NCBI GenBank assembly: GCA_963752695.1
Contig: CAVVZB010000002.1
Coordinates: 62,001 to 126,000, forward strand
DNA: 64,000 bases
Reading direction: 5' to 3'
Source: Bog-113 sp963752695
GTDB lineage: Bacteria; Acidobacteriota; Terriglobia; Bryobacterales; Bryobacteraceae
In this document: in pieces, positions 35,158 through 43,819 of the stretch
Layout of the letters: the number at the start of each line of letters is the position of its first letter
Position numbering within the stretch: position 1 is the first letter of the stretch
Program-made: the position numbers and the translations under genes
Notes under the pieces: model-generated
Databases searched by the model: none
What the model was told of the DNA's origin: nothing
The model's input: only the letters and a program-made list of their open reading frames with translations

Positions 35158-35877
35158 TTATGCCATGACGAAGCGGTATCCCACGCCGCGCACCGTGAGC
35201 AGATGCTGCGGTTGCGCCGGTTCATCTTCCAGATATTTTCGCAAGCGCACGATGAAGTTATCGATCGCGCGTGTGTCGGTATCCTCGCGGACTCCCCAAA
35301 CATCTTCCAACAGACGCTGGCGCGGAATCGCCTCCCCGGCGTGCCTGACCAGGTAACGCAACAGATTCGCCTCCATCAGAGTCAGCGGGTAGGTGCGGTC
35401 CGGCATTCGAATCTCCATGGCCCGAAAGTCCACCGTACGCCCGTTCAAAGAGAATTGGTCGTCCGCGCTGGTGGTGTCCTGGCGCATCCAGCCTGTACGT
35501 CGCAATAGTCCCGCGGCGCGCGCTAGCAGGATGGCAAGGTCGAACGGCTTCGGCAGGTAATCGTCGGCCCCGGCTTCAAACCCCGCCAGAGTGTCTTCCA
35601 CGCGGCCGCGCGCCGTAAGCATCAGCACTGGGACATAACAGTTGGTCCGCCGCATCTCCCGAACCACCTGGAATCCGTTCATTCCCGGTAACATCACATC
35701 CAGCAAAACCAGATCGAATCGCGACGCCATTTCAAGCGCGGCTTCCCCCGTATCCACGCTTTCCACCTGATAACCTTCCGCTTCCAGATTGAAGCCGAGA
35801 GCCGTCGCGATGTGTATCTCGTCTTCCACGATCAGCACCCGCGGCCCGGAATCGGTCCTGAGAAGCGGATCGCTCAT
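35158..35877 (-). CDS. OmpR/PhoB-type response regulator
   Basis: A 239-residue two-component regulator: N-terminal receiver with the phosphoacceptor Asp in LVLLDVMLPGMNGF, Thr in LMLTARG, Lys in YLPKPFD, and a C-terminal winged helix (YPLTLMEANLLRYLVRHAGEAIPRQRLLEDVWG...VRLRKYLEDEP). Its start overlaps the end of the histidine kinase gene by 4 bases, so the pair is translated together. The regulated genes are not evident; the desaturase immediately upstream of the kinase is a candidate. Confidence 0.94.
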   Translation of the reverse strand: MSDPLLRTDSGPRVLIVEDEIHIATALGFNLEAEGYQVESVDTGEAALEMASRFDLVLLDVMLPGMNGFQVVREMRRTNCYVPVLMLTARGRVEDTLAGFEAGADDYLPKPFDLAILLARAAGLLRRTGWMRQDTTSADDQFSLNGRTVDFRAMEIRMPDRTYPLTLMEANLLRYLVRHAGEAIPRQRLLEDVWGVREDTDTRAIDNFIVRLRKYLEDEPAQPQHLLTVRGVGYRFVMA

Positions 35878-36770
35878 TGCCTTGGAGCTACGGGGAAGCG
35901 CAGCGTGAACGTGCTACCCAAACCCACACCCGGACTCTCCGCATACGCCTTCCCACCATGCCGTTTCACCACCGAGCGGACAATGAACAAGCCCAGCCCT
36001 GTACCCTTCACCCGGCGTGCCATCGACCCTGGAATCCTGTAAAAGCGTCCGAAAATCCTCTTCAGCTCTTTCTTCGAAATTCCTTCACCCTGATCCTTGA
36101 CGCGCACGAGTACGTGCTGATCATCGGGCTTCTCGCACACCACTTCGACGTGCGGGTCGTTGGCGGAATACTTAATCGCGTTATCCAGCAGATTCGTCAC
36201 CGCTGCTCGCAGTTCCTCGGAGTCGCCGAGAATCTCCGCCGTCTCTACCTGTTTCTGGAATTCGACGCTGGCGCGATCGAGATGGTGCCGCAAGCGCACC
36301 AAGTCGACACACTCGCCCACCAACTGCGGCAGGTCCACCAGCTCGAAATCCAGTTTGCGCCCGCGCGTCCCACTGGCCCGCAGCACCTGCTCTACCGTGG
36401 CCAGCAAGCGATCGCAATCATCCCGCATGATGCTGTAAAACTCCTGCCTGCGCTCTTCCGGAAGGGGGCGCTTCTGCATCGTCTCCAGATACAAACGGAT
36501 CGAAGCAATCGGTGTTTTCAGCTCGTGGGTAACTGCATTAATGAAGGTATCGTGCTGCTCGTTCCGGCGAATTTCTCGAACCAGAAAGATCGTATTCAGC
36601 ACCACCCCGGTGATGATTAAAGCGAAAAACAGGACGCCGAAGACCATCAGTAGTCCTGTTTTCCAGTTCAGTAAAATCCAGCCGACATTCAGCGTGACCG
36701 CAAGCGCCACTAGGCAGCAGCCGAGCGCGATGAAAACGAATTTCGAGCGGCGGTGACCCGACGTCAGCAC
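35874..36770 (-). CDS. Sensor histidine kinase
   Basis: A 298-residue kinase with two N-terminal membrane segments (residues about 12-55), almost no periplasmic sensor loop, a HisKA helix with the phosphoacceptor His in NAVTHELKTPIASI, and an HATPase domain (N box LLDNAIKYS, G1 KDQGEGISK, G2 GTGLGLFIVRS). The lack of an extracytoplasmic sensor suggests a membrane or intramembrane signal. It is coupled to the response regulator gene and starts 6 bases after the desaturase ends; the sequence between the two is short, so it may be part of one transcript. Confidence 0.93.
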   Translation of the reverse strand: MLTSGHRRSKFVFIALGCCLVALAVTLNVGWILLNWKTGLLMVFGVLFFALIITGVVLNTIFLVREIRRNEQHDTFINAVTHELKTPIASIRLYLETMQKRPLPEERRQEFYSIMRDDCDRLLATVEQVLRASGTRGRKLDFELVDLPQLVGECVDLVRLRHHLDRASVEFQKQVETAEILGDSEELRAAVTNLLDNAIKYSANDPHVEVVCEKPDDQHVLVRVKDQGEGISKKELKRIFGRFYRIPGSMARRVKGTGLGLFIVRSVVKRHGGKAYAESPGVGLGSTFTLRFPVAPRQ

Positions 36771-36776
36771 TGCACC

Positions 36777-37634
36777 CTACGCGACGGCGCGCTCCAGAAG
36801 AGCTTCGTCCACAGCGGCGACTTTCACATTCTTCGCGATTCCAAGCTTCTTTAAAAAATTAATATGCAGCCACGTGATATCGAGCTCATACCACGCCAGA
36901 CCGTGACGCGCCGAAACCGGATGCGCATGGTGATTGTTATGCCAGCCTTCGCCGAACGTAACCAGCGCCACCAGCCCGTTATTTCGTGAATCGTCCCGCG
37001 TATCGAATCGCCGTCCGCCCCACATATGCGTCACCGAGTTCACCATCCACGTGAAATGCAGTCCCAGCGTCACGCGGAAAAAGATCGGCCACAGCAGCAT
37101 CGGCCAACCGCCTAGCGCAAACAGCGCGAAACTGAGCAGGATCACCGGTACATAATGCCAACGATTGATGAAACGATAGATCGGATCACGCGCCAGATCG
37201 GGTGCGTACCGCCCCATCAGTTGCGTGTTGGAGTGCTTGGACTCCCCTACCAGCAGCCATCCCATGTGGGCCCAAAATCCACCATCGTGCGGACTGTGCG
37301 GATCACCCGGCTTATCTGCGAATTGATGATGCATCCGATGCGTCGCAACCCAGAAGAGCGGTCCGCCTTCGAGCGACATCGTCGCGCAAATGCAAAGGAA
37401 GTATTCGAGCGGCTTGGGGACTTTATACGACCGGTGCGTCAGCAACCGGTGATAAGACATCCCGATTCCTAAACACAAAGCAACCCAGTTCAGGATAAAT
37501 GCCACGGCAATGGCTTGCCAGGTTATGAAAAAGAATGCGGCGATTGCTCCGATGTGAAAAACGACGAAGAAGGTGATCATCGCCCAATTGGCGCGATCTC
37601 CTTTGTGAGCAATAGGCAATGCGGTTGGTGTCAT
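36777..37634 (-). CDS. Membrane fatty-acid desaturase (delta-9 type)
   Basis: A 285-residue membrane di-iron desaturase. All histidine boxes are present: HRLLTH, HRMHHQ and HNNHH in EGWHNNHHAHP. Family members insert a double bond into acyl chains (acyl-CoA or phospholipid) and adapt membrane fluidity. Four hydrophobic segments flank the boxes. It precedes the two-component system on the same strand by 6 bases; that system may sense membrane state, as in known cold-shock desaturase regulation, but this is inference. Confidence 0.93.
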   Translation of the reverse strand: MTPTALPIAHKGDRANWAMITFFVVFHIGAIAAFFFITWQAIAVAFILNWVALCLGIGMSYHRLLTHRSYKVPKPLEYFLCICATMSLEGGPLFWVATHRMHHQFADKPGDPHSPHDGGFWAHMGWLLVGESKHSNTQLMGRYAPDLARDPIYRFINRWHYVPVILLSFALFALGGWPMLLWPIFFRVTLGLHFTWMVNSVTHMWGGRRFDTRDDSRNNGLVALVTFGEGWHNNHHAHPVSARHGLAWYELDITWLHINFLKKLGIAKNVKVAAVDEALLERAVA

Positions 37635-37712
37635 GCGGATAGTGGACTCTATCCCAGACTAGCAATCGCGGAGCCCGCGGATTGTAATAATTGTGTAGCC
37701 GCTGGCCCGCTT

Positions 37713-38066
37713 TTAAGGCGTCCGTTTTCCTTCAAAATGGCCAGTTCCCAATGGGAATGGGTATTTCGCGGTGCCCTTCAGAACGTCGCCGTTCAGAGTG
37801 CCCACGTACGTGCCGGACCCTCGCTTGTCTTCGATGTGAAATTCGACCTGCTCGCCCTTCACGGTCCCAACGAGCGGCAGCTCGCCGAAATATCCGTGAT
37901 AGGTACCGGTCAGCTTTTCGCCACTCTGCTGAAACTGGAACCACGGGTCGCCATTGTGCATAAAGAATTTGACGTGGAGCGTCCACTTCCCCGTAAGATC
38001 CGCGCCAAACAACGAAACACCGCTGAATAGCATTGCAACGCATCCACTAGCCAGCCGTGACCGCAT
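37713..38066 (-). CDS. Small exported protein of unknown function
   Basis: About 117 residues with a signal peptide (MRSRLASGCVAMLFSGVSLFGA, cleavage before DLTGKW). The mature part consists of short repeating beta-strand units such as KWTLHVKF, FQFQQSGEKLTGTYHGY, QVEFHIEDKRGSGTYVGTL and VLKGTAKYPF, suggesting a small lipocalin-like or beta-barrel fold. I do not recognise a family. It lies 5 bases after the penicillin-binding protein gene on the same strand. Confidence 0.72.
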   Translation of the reverse strand: MRSRLASGCVAMLFSGVSLFGADLTGKWTLHVKFFMHNGDPWFQFQQSGEKLTGTYHGYFGELPLVGTVKGEQVEFHIEDKRGSGTYVGTLNGDVLKGTAKYPFPLGTGHFEGKRTP

Positions 38067-38071
38067 CGAAG

Positions 38072-39391
38072 CTAATTCCTCCCGCAACAAATCTGCGCCG
38101 CCACTAGCGAGTCTGGCTGAAATGGCTTATCCAGACTGAGCACCTTCTGCTCCGCCAACCGCCGATAGACATCGCCTGCCACACCTGCCGCCATCGGACC
38201 AATCGAAGGCCGCCCGCCAGTCAGCATCACAACCACCACCAGCTTATTCTGCCCCACGTCGTTATACGAACCGAACCATCCCAACCGCGTCCGCCCCTCG
38301 CTGCATGTCCCGGTCTTACCGAGAATCGGCGTGTCCTGCTTGGCCCGCCGCGCAGTTCCATATTCCACGGCCCCCTGCATCCCCGGCTTGATCGACGGGA
38401 TCAAAGGCGCGATATCCAGCGTTCGCTTCAACTGCGGCTTGAATTCCTTTACTTCCTTTTCACTGCGCGGGTACTGCAGGTACCAAAGCTTGCCACCGTT
38501 CGCAATCGCGCTCACCAGGGCTGTCAACTCCAGCGGTGTCTGATGGATTTCCTCACCGAAGCTTGTCAGCATCCCCACTCCGCCATTCTTCGGAGGCGCC
38601 GCCGGAAACGAACCTGGCTGCTCGCCCGCAATGTTCAACCCCGCTTTCTCGCCGTAGCCGAACTGGTGGGCATAATAAGCGACTTTGTCATAGCCCAGCT
38701 TCTGCCCCAACGTCGCGAAGTAGAAGTTGTTCGACCTGGCAATGGCGTAGGTCAAGTCCATCCCGCCGCCCCGATGTGCAATATTCAAAACCGCCGGCTG
38801 CGCAACTAGGTTCTCTTTCAGCCCGGCTAGCGCCACCGTGAGCTTGATCGTTGAACAAGGCTGGAATCCTGCTCCCAATGCCAACTTCTGATTCACCATG
38901 GTCAGAATGCGTCCGGTGTTCGGGTCGGCCACAATCACCGATCCATTGAACTGACCCAGCGAATCCACCGCCGCGCGCCGAATTGTCAGGTCTTCCCCGT
39001 CCACGTTGTCGCCCACAGTCGAATTGGCGAAGGTCGGCTCATCCCAAGTCTGCACCCAAACCGGACGACCCCGCCGCCCACGTGCCGTTAGCGTGCGGAC
39101 CCGTCTACCGTGACGGCGCGCCGAAGCCGACACCTTCCTCGATGTCTTCCGCCCGCGGCTACTGGTCGCGCGTACATGGGATGTCCGCCCGTGCGCACTT
39201 TTCTTCCCGCTCGAATGCGAAGCCTTCCCGCTCGAACGCGAAGATTTTCCGCCCGAGCGCGCTTTCGCGTGCGTGGTCTTCGCTGCTTTGTGGTGATGAG
39301 TGGCGGCGTGTGCCGCTCCGCTCCACAGAACCAGCACAGCTGCGATCTGCAGAAATCTGCCGATAGACGGCAGGAGACGTGAACTTTCCAT
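38072..39391 (-). CDS. Penicillin-binding transpeptidase with basic low-complexity N-terminal region
   Basis: A 439-residue serine transpeptidase/beta-lactamase-fold protein with a signal or anchor (MESSRLLPSIGRFLQIAAVLVLWSGAAHA). The motifs are SxxK in PCSTIKLTVAL, SxN in ARSNNFYF and KTG in LGKTGTC. Between the anchor and the enzyme domain is a Ser/Lys/Arg/Gly-rich stretch of about 90 residues (repeats around SSGK), then the PBP domain without the usual PBP2 dimerisation module. It should make or trim peptidoglycan crosslinks; the basic stretch could bind cell-wall anionic polymers. ATG 39391 is chosen since upstream starts add unrelated sequence. Confidence 0.85.
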   Translation of the reverse strand: MESSRLLPSIGRFLQIAAVLVLWSGAAHAATHHHKAAKTTHAKARSGGKSSRSSGKASHSSGKKSAHGRTSHVRATSSRGRKTSRKVSASARRHGRRVRTLTARGRRGRPVWVQTWDEPTFANSTVGDNVDGEDLTIRRAAVDSLGQFNGSVIVADPNTGRILTMVNQKLALGAGFQPCSTIKLTVALAGLKENLVAQPAVLNIAHRGGGMDLTYAIARSNNFYFATLGQKLGYDKVAYYAHQFGYGEKAGLNIAGEQPGSFPAAPPKNGGVGMLTSFGEEIHQTPLELTALVSAIANGGKLWYLQYPRSEKEVKEFKPQLKRTLDIAPLIPSIKPGMQGAVEYGTARRAKQDTPILGKTGTCSEGRTRLGWFGSYNDVGQNKLVVVVMLTGGRPSIGPMAAGVAGDVYRRLAEQKVLSLDKPFQPDSLVAAQICCGRN

Positions 39392-39558
39392 GTTTGTGCG
39401 CGGACGCAGACCGAAGATTCGGGTACAGCACGAGCGCCAGAGCTCGGAAGGTCTCGGGGAGCAGCCGAGATGTATGTAGTGTGTCTGAATTGTGCGCCTC
39501 TCGTCAATACCTAAGTCACACGGAATGCGATATTTCTCCGGTTTCGCCCCCGGCCGTC

Positions 39559-40308
39559 TTACGCCGCCGTCCATCCGCCGTCTATTGGCAGCACCGCACC
39601 ATTCATAAACTGCGCCTCTTGCGAACACAAATACAGCGCCAGATTTGCGATCTCTTCCGGTTTCCCAAGTCGCCCGATCGGCTGCCTCGCATTCAATTCC
39701 GCCCGCGTTAACTCAATCTCGTGCGCATGGTACTTCTGCAGATACCCCTCCACGAAAGGTGTATCCACCGTGCCGGGGGCAATGCAATTCACACGAATCT
39801 GCGTCGGATAATCCACCGCCAACTGCCGTGTAGCCGCAATTACCGCCCCTTTCGTCGCCGAGTAGGCGAATCGCCGTTTCACCCCGATCAGCCCCGCCAC
39901 CGACCCAATGTTCACAATCGCGCCCCGCGACGCCACAAGTAACGGCAGAGCATGCTTAGTCACCAGGAAAAGACCTTCCACGTTCACCCGGAACACGCGC
40001 CGGAAATCCACAATCTCAGTTTCCTCAACGTTTCCAACCAGGCCGATTCCCGCGTTATTGATCAGAATGTCGAGCTTGCCAAGCGCGCGGATCTCTCGCC
40101 GCACGGCTTCTTCATCGGTAATATCGAATAGACGGACGGAACTCCCCTCCAGTTGCGCGGAGAGCTTTTCGGCTCGCTCCTGGTTGATGTCGGCAATCAC
40201 CACCCTGGCACCGGCGCCGCTCAAGACTCGCGACGTCGCCTCACCAATGCCACTAGCGCCCCCGGTCACCAGCGCAGTTTTTCCGTCCAGCCGAAAGGGA
40301 GCGTTCAT
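39559..40308 (-). CDS. SDR family oxidoreductase
   Basis: A 249-residue short-chain dehydrogenase/reductase. Motifs are TGGASGIGEATSR (cofactor), NNAGIG, INIGSVAG with the catalytic Ser, and YSATKGAVI with the Tyr-Lys pair; the C-terminal QEAQFMNGAVLPIDGGWTA is typical. It resembles the 2-keto-3-deoxy-L-fuconate or 3-oxoacyl reductase-like groups; substrate undetermined. It diverges from the uracil-DNA glycosylase gene. Confidence 0.9.
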   Translation of the reverse strand: MNAPFRLDGKTALVTGGASGIGEATSRVLSGAGARVVIADINQERAEKLSAQLEGSSVRLFDITDEEAVRREIRALGKLDILINNAGIGLVGNVEETEIVDFRRVFRVNVEGLFLVTKHALPLLVASRGAIVNIGSVAGLIGVKRRFAYSATKGAVIAATRQLAVDYPTQIRVNCIAPGTVDTPFVEGYLQKYHAHEIELTRAELNARQPIGRLGKPEEIANLALYLCSQEAQFMNGAVLPIDGGWTAA

Positions 40309-40386
40309 TTGGCAGATTGTACTCGACGCTTGTGTTCCCGCGTATGCGATTGTTGGATTTGCCTGTTCGGCCCCTACTCAAACCCC

Positions 40387-41070
40387 TTGCCGAGCCCTTC
40401 GTCAATCGACCGTGACATCGTGGCCTGTGCCAGGTGCCCGCGCCTGATCGCCCATTGCCAGGAAGTCGCCTCCGTGCGGCGGCGGGCGTATCTCGATTGG
40501 AACTACTGGGGCCGACCAGTCCCATCGTTCGGCCCACTCGATGCCCGGGTACTTATCCTGGGGCTCGCGCCGGGCGCACATGGCGCCAATCGCACCGGGC
40601 GCGTGTTTACCGGTGACAGATCTGGCGACTTTCTTTTTCCAGTCCTGCACGCCGCCGGTTTTGCTTCCCAACCCACTAGCATTTCCCGCGAAGACGGGCT
40701 CCGGCTCATTGACGCCCGGATCACCTGCGCCGCCCATTGCGCCCCGCCCGAGAACAAGCCGCTTCCCCAAGAAATCCTGAATTGCCGGATGTGGTTGGAG
40801 CGCGAATTGAAGTTAATGCCCAACGTCAAAGTGTTGGTTGCATTGGGCAAGGTCGCCTTCGACGATTACCTCGGTCTCAAGCGCAGCCAGGGACGCCCAG
40901 TCGTCCGCGGCGCTGTCCCCTTCCGCCACGGGGCGATCTACCGCACGGATCCCGCAGACCCGATTTTAATCTCGTCCTTCCATCCCAGCCAGCAGAACAC
41001 GTCAACCGGCCGGCTCACTAGGCCCATGTTTCAGAGCGTTTTCGATCAAGCTCGTGCAATCGTGGGGTAG
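40387..41070 (+). CDS. Uracil-DNA glycosylase (family 5-like)
   Basis: About 227 residues of an iron-sulfur uracil-DNA glycosylase. Features: N-terminal cluster Cys in IVACARCPRL, RRRAYLDWNYWGRPVPSFG, the catalytic motif VLILGLAPGAHGANRTGRVFTG, later Cys residues near CAAHC and NCRMW, and the SFHPSQQNT motif. It removes uracil or hypoxanthine from DNA to start base excision repair. The start is uncertain: TTG 40387 leaves the usual short N-terminus before IVAC; TTG 40330 is possible. No ribosome-binding site is evident at either. Confidence 0.88.
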   Translation: MPSPSSIDRDIVACARCPRLIAHCQEVASVRRRAYLDWNYWGRPVPSFGPLDARVLILGLAPGAHGANRTGRVFTGDRSGDFLFPVLHAAGFASQPTSISREDGLRLIDARITCAAHCAPPENKPLPQEILNCRMWLERELKLMPNVKVLVALGKVAFDDYLGLKRSQGRPVVRGAVPFRHGAIYRTDPADPILISSFHPSQQNTSTGRLTRPMFQSVFDQARAIVG

Positions 41071-41076
41071 GGAGGA

Positions 41077-41952
41077 TTAATCGCGCATCCGCAGCCGGAC
41101 ACCCCGAGCCTCCGGGTAACGTGCCCCCGGTTTCGTCAAACCCGCATTAGAAAAGATCACCGCGAGTTCCAGGGCGATCGGGGTAGTCGCGTACGGCAAC
41201 CCATTGAGATGTTCGCGCAGCGCTTCGTCCGCAACATGACTGACATGGAAGAAATAGCGAGTTTCGCCTTCGCCCTGAATGACCCCATGGCCACCCTGCC
41301 GCACGTAAGAGGTGACCACGCCGGCACAGGCGTGCGTCGCTGCCGCCGAACTAAACGAAACGGGAGCCGCCGGACTGAACGGCACGGGAACTGCCGGCAC
41401 ACTGCGCACGCCGCTTGCGGTCGTAGCTGAGTCGATCGGCGTCACCGAACTCGCCCCAAAACTCCGCGCCGCCCCAGGGCTCGCCTGCTCAATACGCCAA
41501 TGCTGTTCATCTGCCCGTTCATGGAGTTGCTTCACTCGCGCTGCAAGATCGTAAAACTGGTAAGTTAAATCGTCGTAAATCCTTGCTGCTGATAATCTTA
41601 CGTTTGAGTAGCTGCGGTTGAACTGGAAGTCGAGAATCACCGAAAGTACGGCGAGTGCGCCGCCATCTTCCAGATCCACTTTGTCGGACAACTCGAGGTA
41701 CAACGCCTTAGTCGTCACCCGGCTGGCCTGATTCGCTTTTAGAAATTCTTCCTGCTTTTCTAACTGATCGAGCTTGGTTGTAATTTGAACACCGAAGGAG
41801 TAAAAGTTTGGATTGTCTATGTAATTGGTAATAACGAAATCGAGCTTATGTTTATGGTCTAATCTGGGGTCCCGCTGAATCCGGCACCCAAACCCTTCTA
41901 ACTTTGTGCAGATGCGGTCCTCCGCATCCAGTCCTCGACGGAATGTAGCCAT
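41077..41952 (-). CDS. Nuclease-like (PD-(D/E)XK) domain fused to cold-shock-like domain; novel architecture
   Basis: About 291 residues, no signal peptide. The N-terminal 110 residues look like a restriction-endonuclease fold: an early acidic helix (GLDAEDRICTKLEG), then KLDFVITN and FGVQITTK, i.e. D and Q-x-x-x-K on adjacent strands. A helical region and a Ser/Ala/Pro linker follow. The C-terminal 85 residues (GVVTSYVRQGGHGVIQ, YFFHVSHV) have the cold-shock layout, an RNA/DNA-binding beta barrel. I have not seen this pairing before. The nuclease call is inference from motifs. The start at 41952 is chosen from the conserved GLDAED; an upstream ATG at 42066 adds an unlikely AT-rich segment. 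Confidence 0.6.
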   Translation of the reverse strand: MATFRRGLDAEDRICTKLEGFGCRIQRDPRLDHKHKLDFVITNYIDNPNFYSFGVQITTKLDQLEKQEEFLKANQASRVTTKALYLELSDKVDLEDGGALAVLSVILDFQFNRSYSNVRLSAARIYDDLTYQFYDLAARVKQLHERADEQHWRIEQASPGAARSFGASSVTPIDSATTASGVRSVPAVPVPFSPAAPVSFSSAAATHACAGVVTSYVRQGGHGVIQGEGETRYFFHVSHVADEALREHLNGLPYATTPIALELAVIFSNAGLTKPGARYPEARGVRLRMRD

Positions 41953-42281
41953 AGGGAGAAAATTTCCTTTCTGAGATGAATTTATGTGCTCTAAATGATT
42001 CATATTAAACGACTTATTTTCTTGTAGATGTCCTCCCAGCCGTAGCTGATATATCCAGCAGCTCATATGTGCAACTCATGATTTTTCGAAATGTTGCACA
42101 ATCCTGCACAATCTCGGACAATACTGCTGAGGGACGTTCCGTCCTCCTCGCGCCTCGAAAGTATCACCTCTGTCACAATCGCGTCAACCGAATCGGCCTG
42201 TAAGCGGGCGCGTCGAGGTCGTGGAACGTACCGCATTTGCCGAGCATCCAAGGTTTTGAGAGTATAGAAGAGAGGGCATCT
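41953..42281. other. AT-rich intergenic region
   Basis: About 330 bases with no convincing gene. It is markedly AT-rich at its left end, contains the three 10-bp repeats at 42096-42122, and an AGCTG/CAGCT inverted pair around 42044-42063. It carries the promoter of the leftward nuclease-like gene and the promoter of the rightward small protein. Confidence 0.45.
42096..42125. repeat. Three helically phased 10-bp direct repeats
   Basis: The heptamer GCACAAT, GCACAAT, GGACAAT recurs at exactly 10-base intervals (42096, 42106, 42116). On the minus strand it reads ATTGTGC. It lies about 145 bases upstream of the nuclease-like gene start. Phasing at one helical turn suggests a cooperative binding site. 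Confidence 0.55.
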
Positions 42282-42467
42282 ATGGCCGGACGATCTAGTA
42301 CATCGTTTCAAAAGAGGCAGAAAGAACTCGCGCGCCAGGAAAAGCAGCGCGATAAAGCTGCCAAGCGCGTGCAGCGGAAAGATGAAAAGGGCAACGAGGG
42401 CGAAGGGCCGGAGATCATGTCCGTCGAAGAAGCCGAGCTTCTTCGTCACGGCGTTGTCGCTGAATAA
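42282..42467 (+). CDS. Small basic protein of unknown function
   Basis: A 61-residue, strongly basic, helical protein rich in Lys, Arg, Gln and Glu (TSFQKRQKELARQEKQRDKAAKRVQRKDEK) with an acidic C-terminal tail (IMSVEEAELLRHGVVAE). AGAGG lies 6 bases before the ATG. Small proteins of this composition occur widely near tRNA modification genes in Acidobacteriota; I cannot name a function. It precedes mtaB by 46 bases. Confidence 0.6.
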   Translation: MAGRSSTSFQKRQKELARQEKQRDKAAKRVQRKDEKGNEGEGPEIMSVEEAELLRHGVVAE

Positions 42468-42513
42468 GTTGTCCCGGCAGCTTTCGTTGCCAACCCAGCG
42501 GTAGGCGCGAACA

Positions 42514-43819
42514 ATGCGCACTTTCCTCGTAGAGAACTTCGGGTGCCGTGCTACTCAGGCGGATGGCGCGGCACTTGAATCCCTGCTCCAATCTCAAAAC
42601 CTAGTCAGCGTTGCCCGCTCCCAGCAGGCCGACCTCATTGTCCTTAATACGTGTACTGTAACCGCGAACGCCGATTCCGATGTGCGCGCTGCTGTTCGCC
42701 GCGCACATCGTGAAAATCCAAAAGCGAAAATCCTGGTCACCGGCTGTTACGCGCAACGGGCGCCGGCGGAGTTAGCCGAACTCCCCGGAGTCGAGTGGGT
42801 CGTCGGCAACAGTCATAAGTCTCAAATCGCCGACATCGTCGCCCACTCTGAGCACTATCACACCGGAATTCATCAGGACGACCTCATTTCACCCCGTGAA
42901 TTTCTGTCAGCCCCGATTACCGAGTCGCTTACTGACCGAGCACGGCCCATTCTGAAAATCCAGGATGGATGCAATCACCGGTGCTCCTTCTGCATCATCC
43001 CGACGGTTCGGGGACCGAGCAGATTCTTAAGTTTAGAAGCCGTAGTGAAGCAAGTACTTGAGCTCAGCCAACGTTACGTCGAACTGGTCCTCGCCGGGAT
43101 CAACCTCGGACGATGGGGCAGGGAACCCGGGAGTCAGCTCCGTTTGCCAGACTTGCTTCGTGCTCTCCTCGACCAGACATCGATCCAGCGCATCCGTCTC
43201 AGCAGCGTGGAGCCGATGGATTGGTCCGACGAGTTGATCGAGCTGATGAGTTCGCACTCCCGCATTGCGCAGCATGTACACATGCCGCTACAATCCGGGG
43301 CCGACCGCCATCCTCCGCGGCATGCGCCGCAAGTATCGTTCTCGCCACTACAACGACCGCCTTGCCGAAGCTGCCTCCGCCATGCCGGACGCTGCATTCG
43401 GTGCTGACGTGATGACCGGCTTTCCTGGCGAGACCGAACCTCTGTTCAAAGAGTCGCTGGCGTTCATCGAGAGCCTTCCCTTCACGTACCTACATGTTTT
43501 CACGTACTCGGAGCGGCCAGGGACCTCAGCGGCGTTGCTTCCCGGCTCGGTTCCCGTCGCCATACGCCGGGAGCGAACCCGAATTCTCCGCGGCGTAAGC
43601 GATCGAAAGAATCGCGCATTTCGCCAGCGCATGGTTGGGCGGCGGCTGTCCGCTGTGTCACTGGAACAAAGCCCGCTTGCCATCACTTCCAACAACATCC
43701 AAGTGGAAATGAGTTCGTGGCCCGGCCCTAATCAAATGGTTGAGGTTTTGCCAAGTGGCTTAACAACTGTTGGCATGACAGAAACTAAACCTTTTGCTGT
43801 CATTCAGTTGGGCGACTAG
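42514..43819 (+). pseudogene. mtaB: tRNA-t6A37 methylthiotransferase MtaB-like, broken by a one-base frameshift
   Basis: A radical-SAM methylthiotransferase of the MtaB group, which adds a methylthio group to N6-threonylcarbamoyladenosine-37 in tRNA. N-terminal cluster cysteines are in NFGCRAT, NTCTVT and TGCYAQR; the radical-SAM cluster is CNHRCSFC. Frame is lost at about 43305: after MPLQSGAD one extra C leads to HPPRHAPQ and a stop at 43405, whereas the +1 frame gives AILRGMRRKYRSRHYNDRLAEA and continues to 43819. Deleting a single base restores 434 residues with an intact C-terminus including the TRAM-like end. A sequencing error or a recent mutation are both possible. Confidence 0.82.

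Noticed and set aside
43260..43320. Programmed frameshift in mtaB
   Set aside because: No slippery site is visible at the break.
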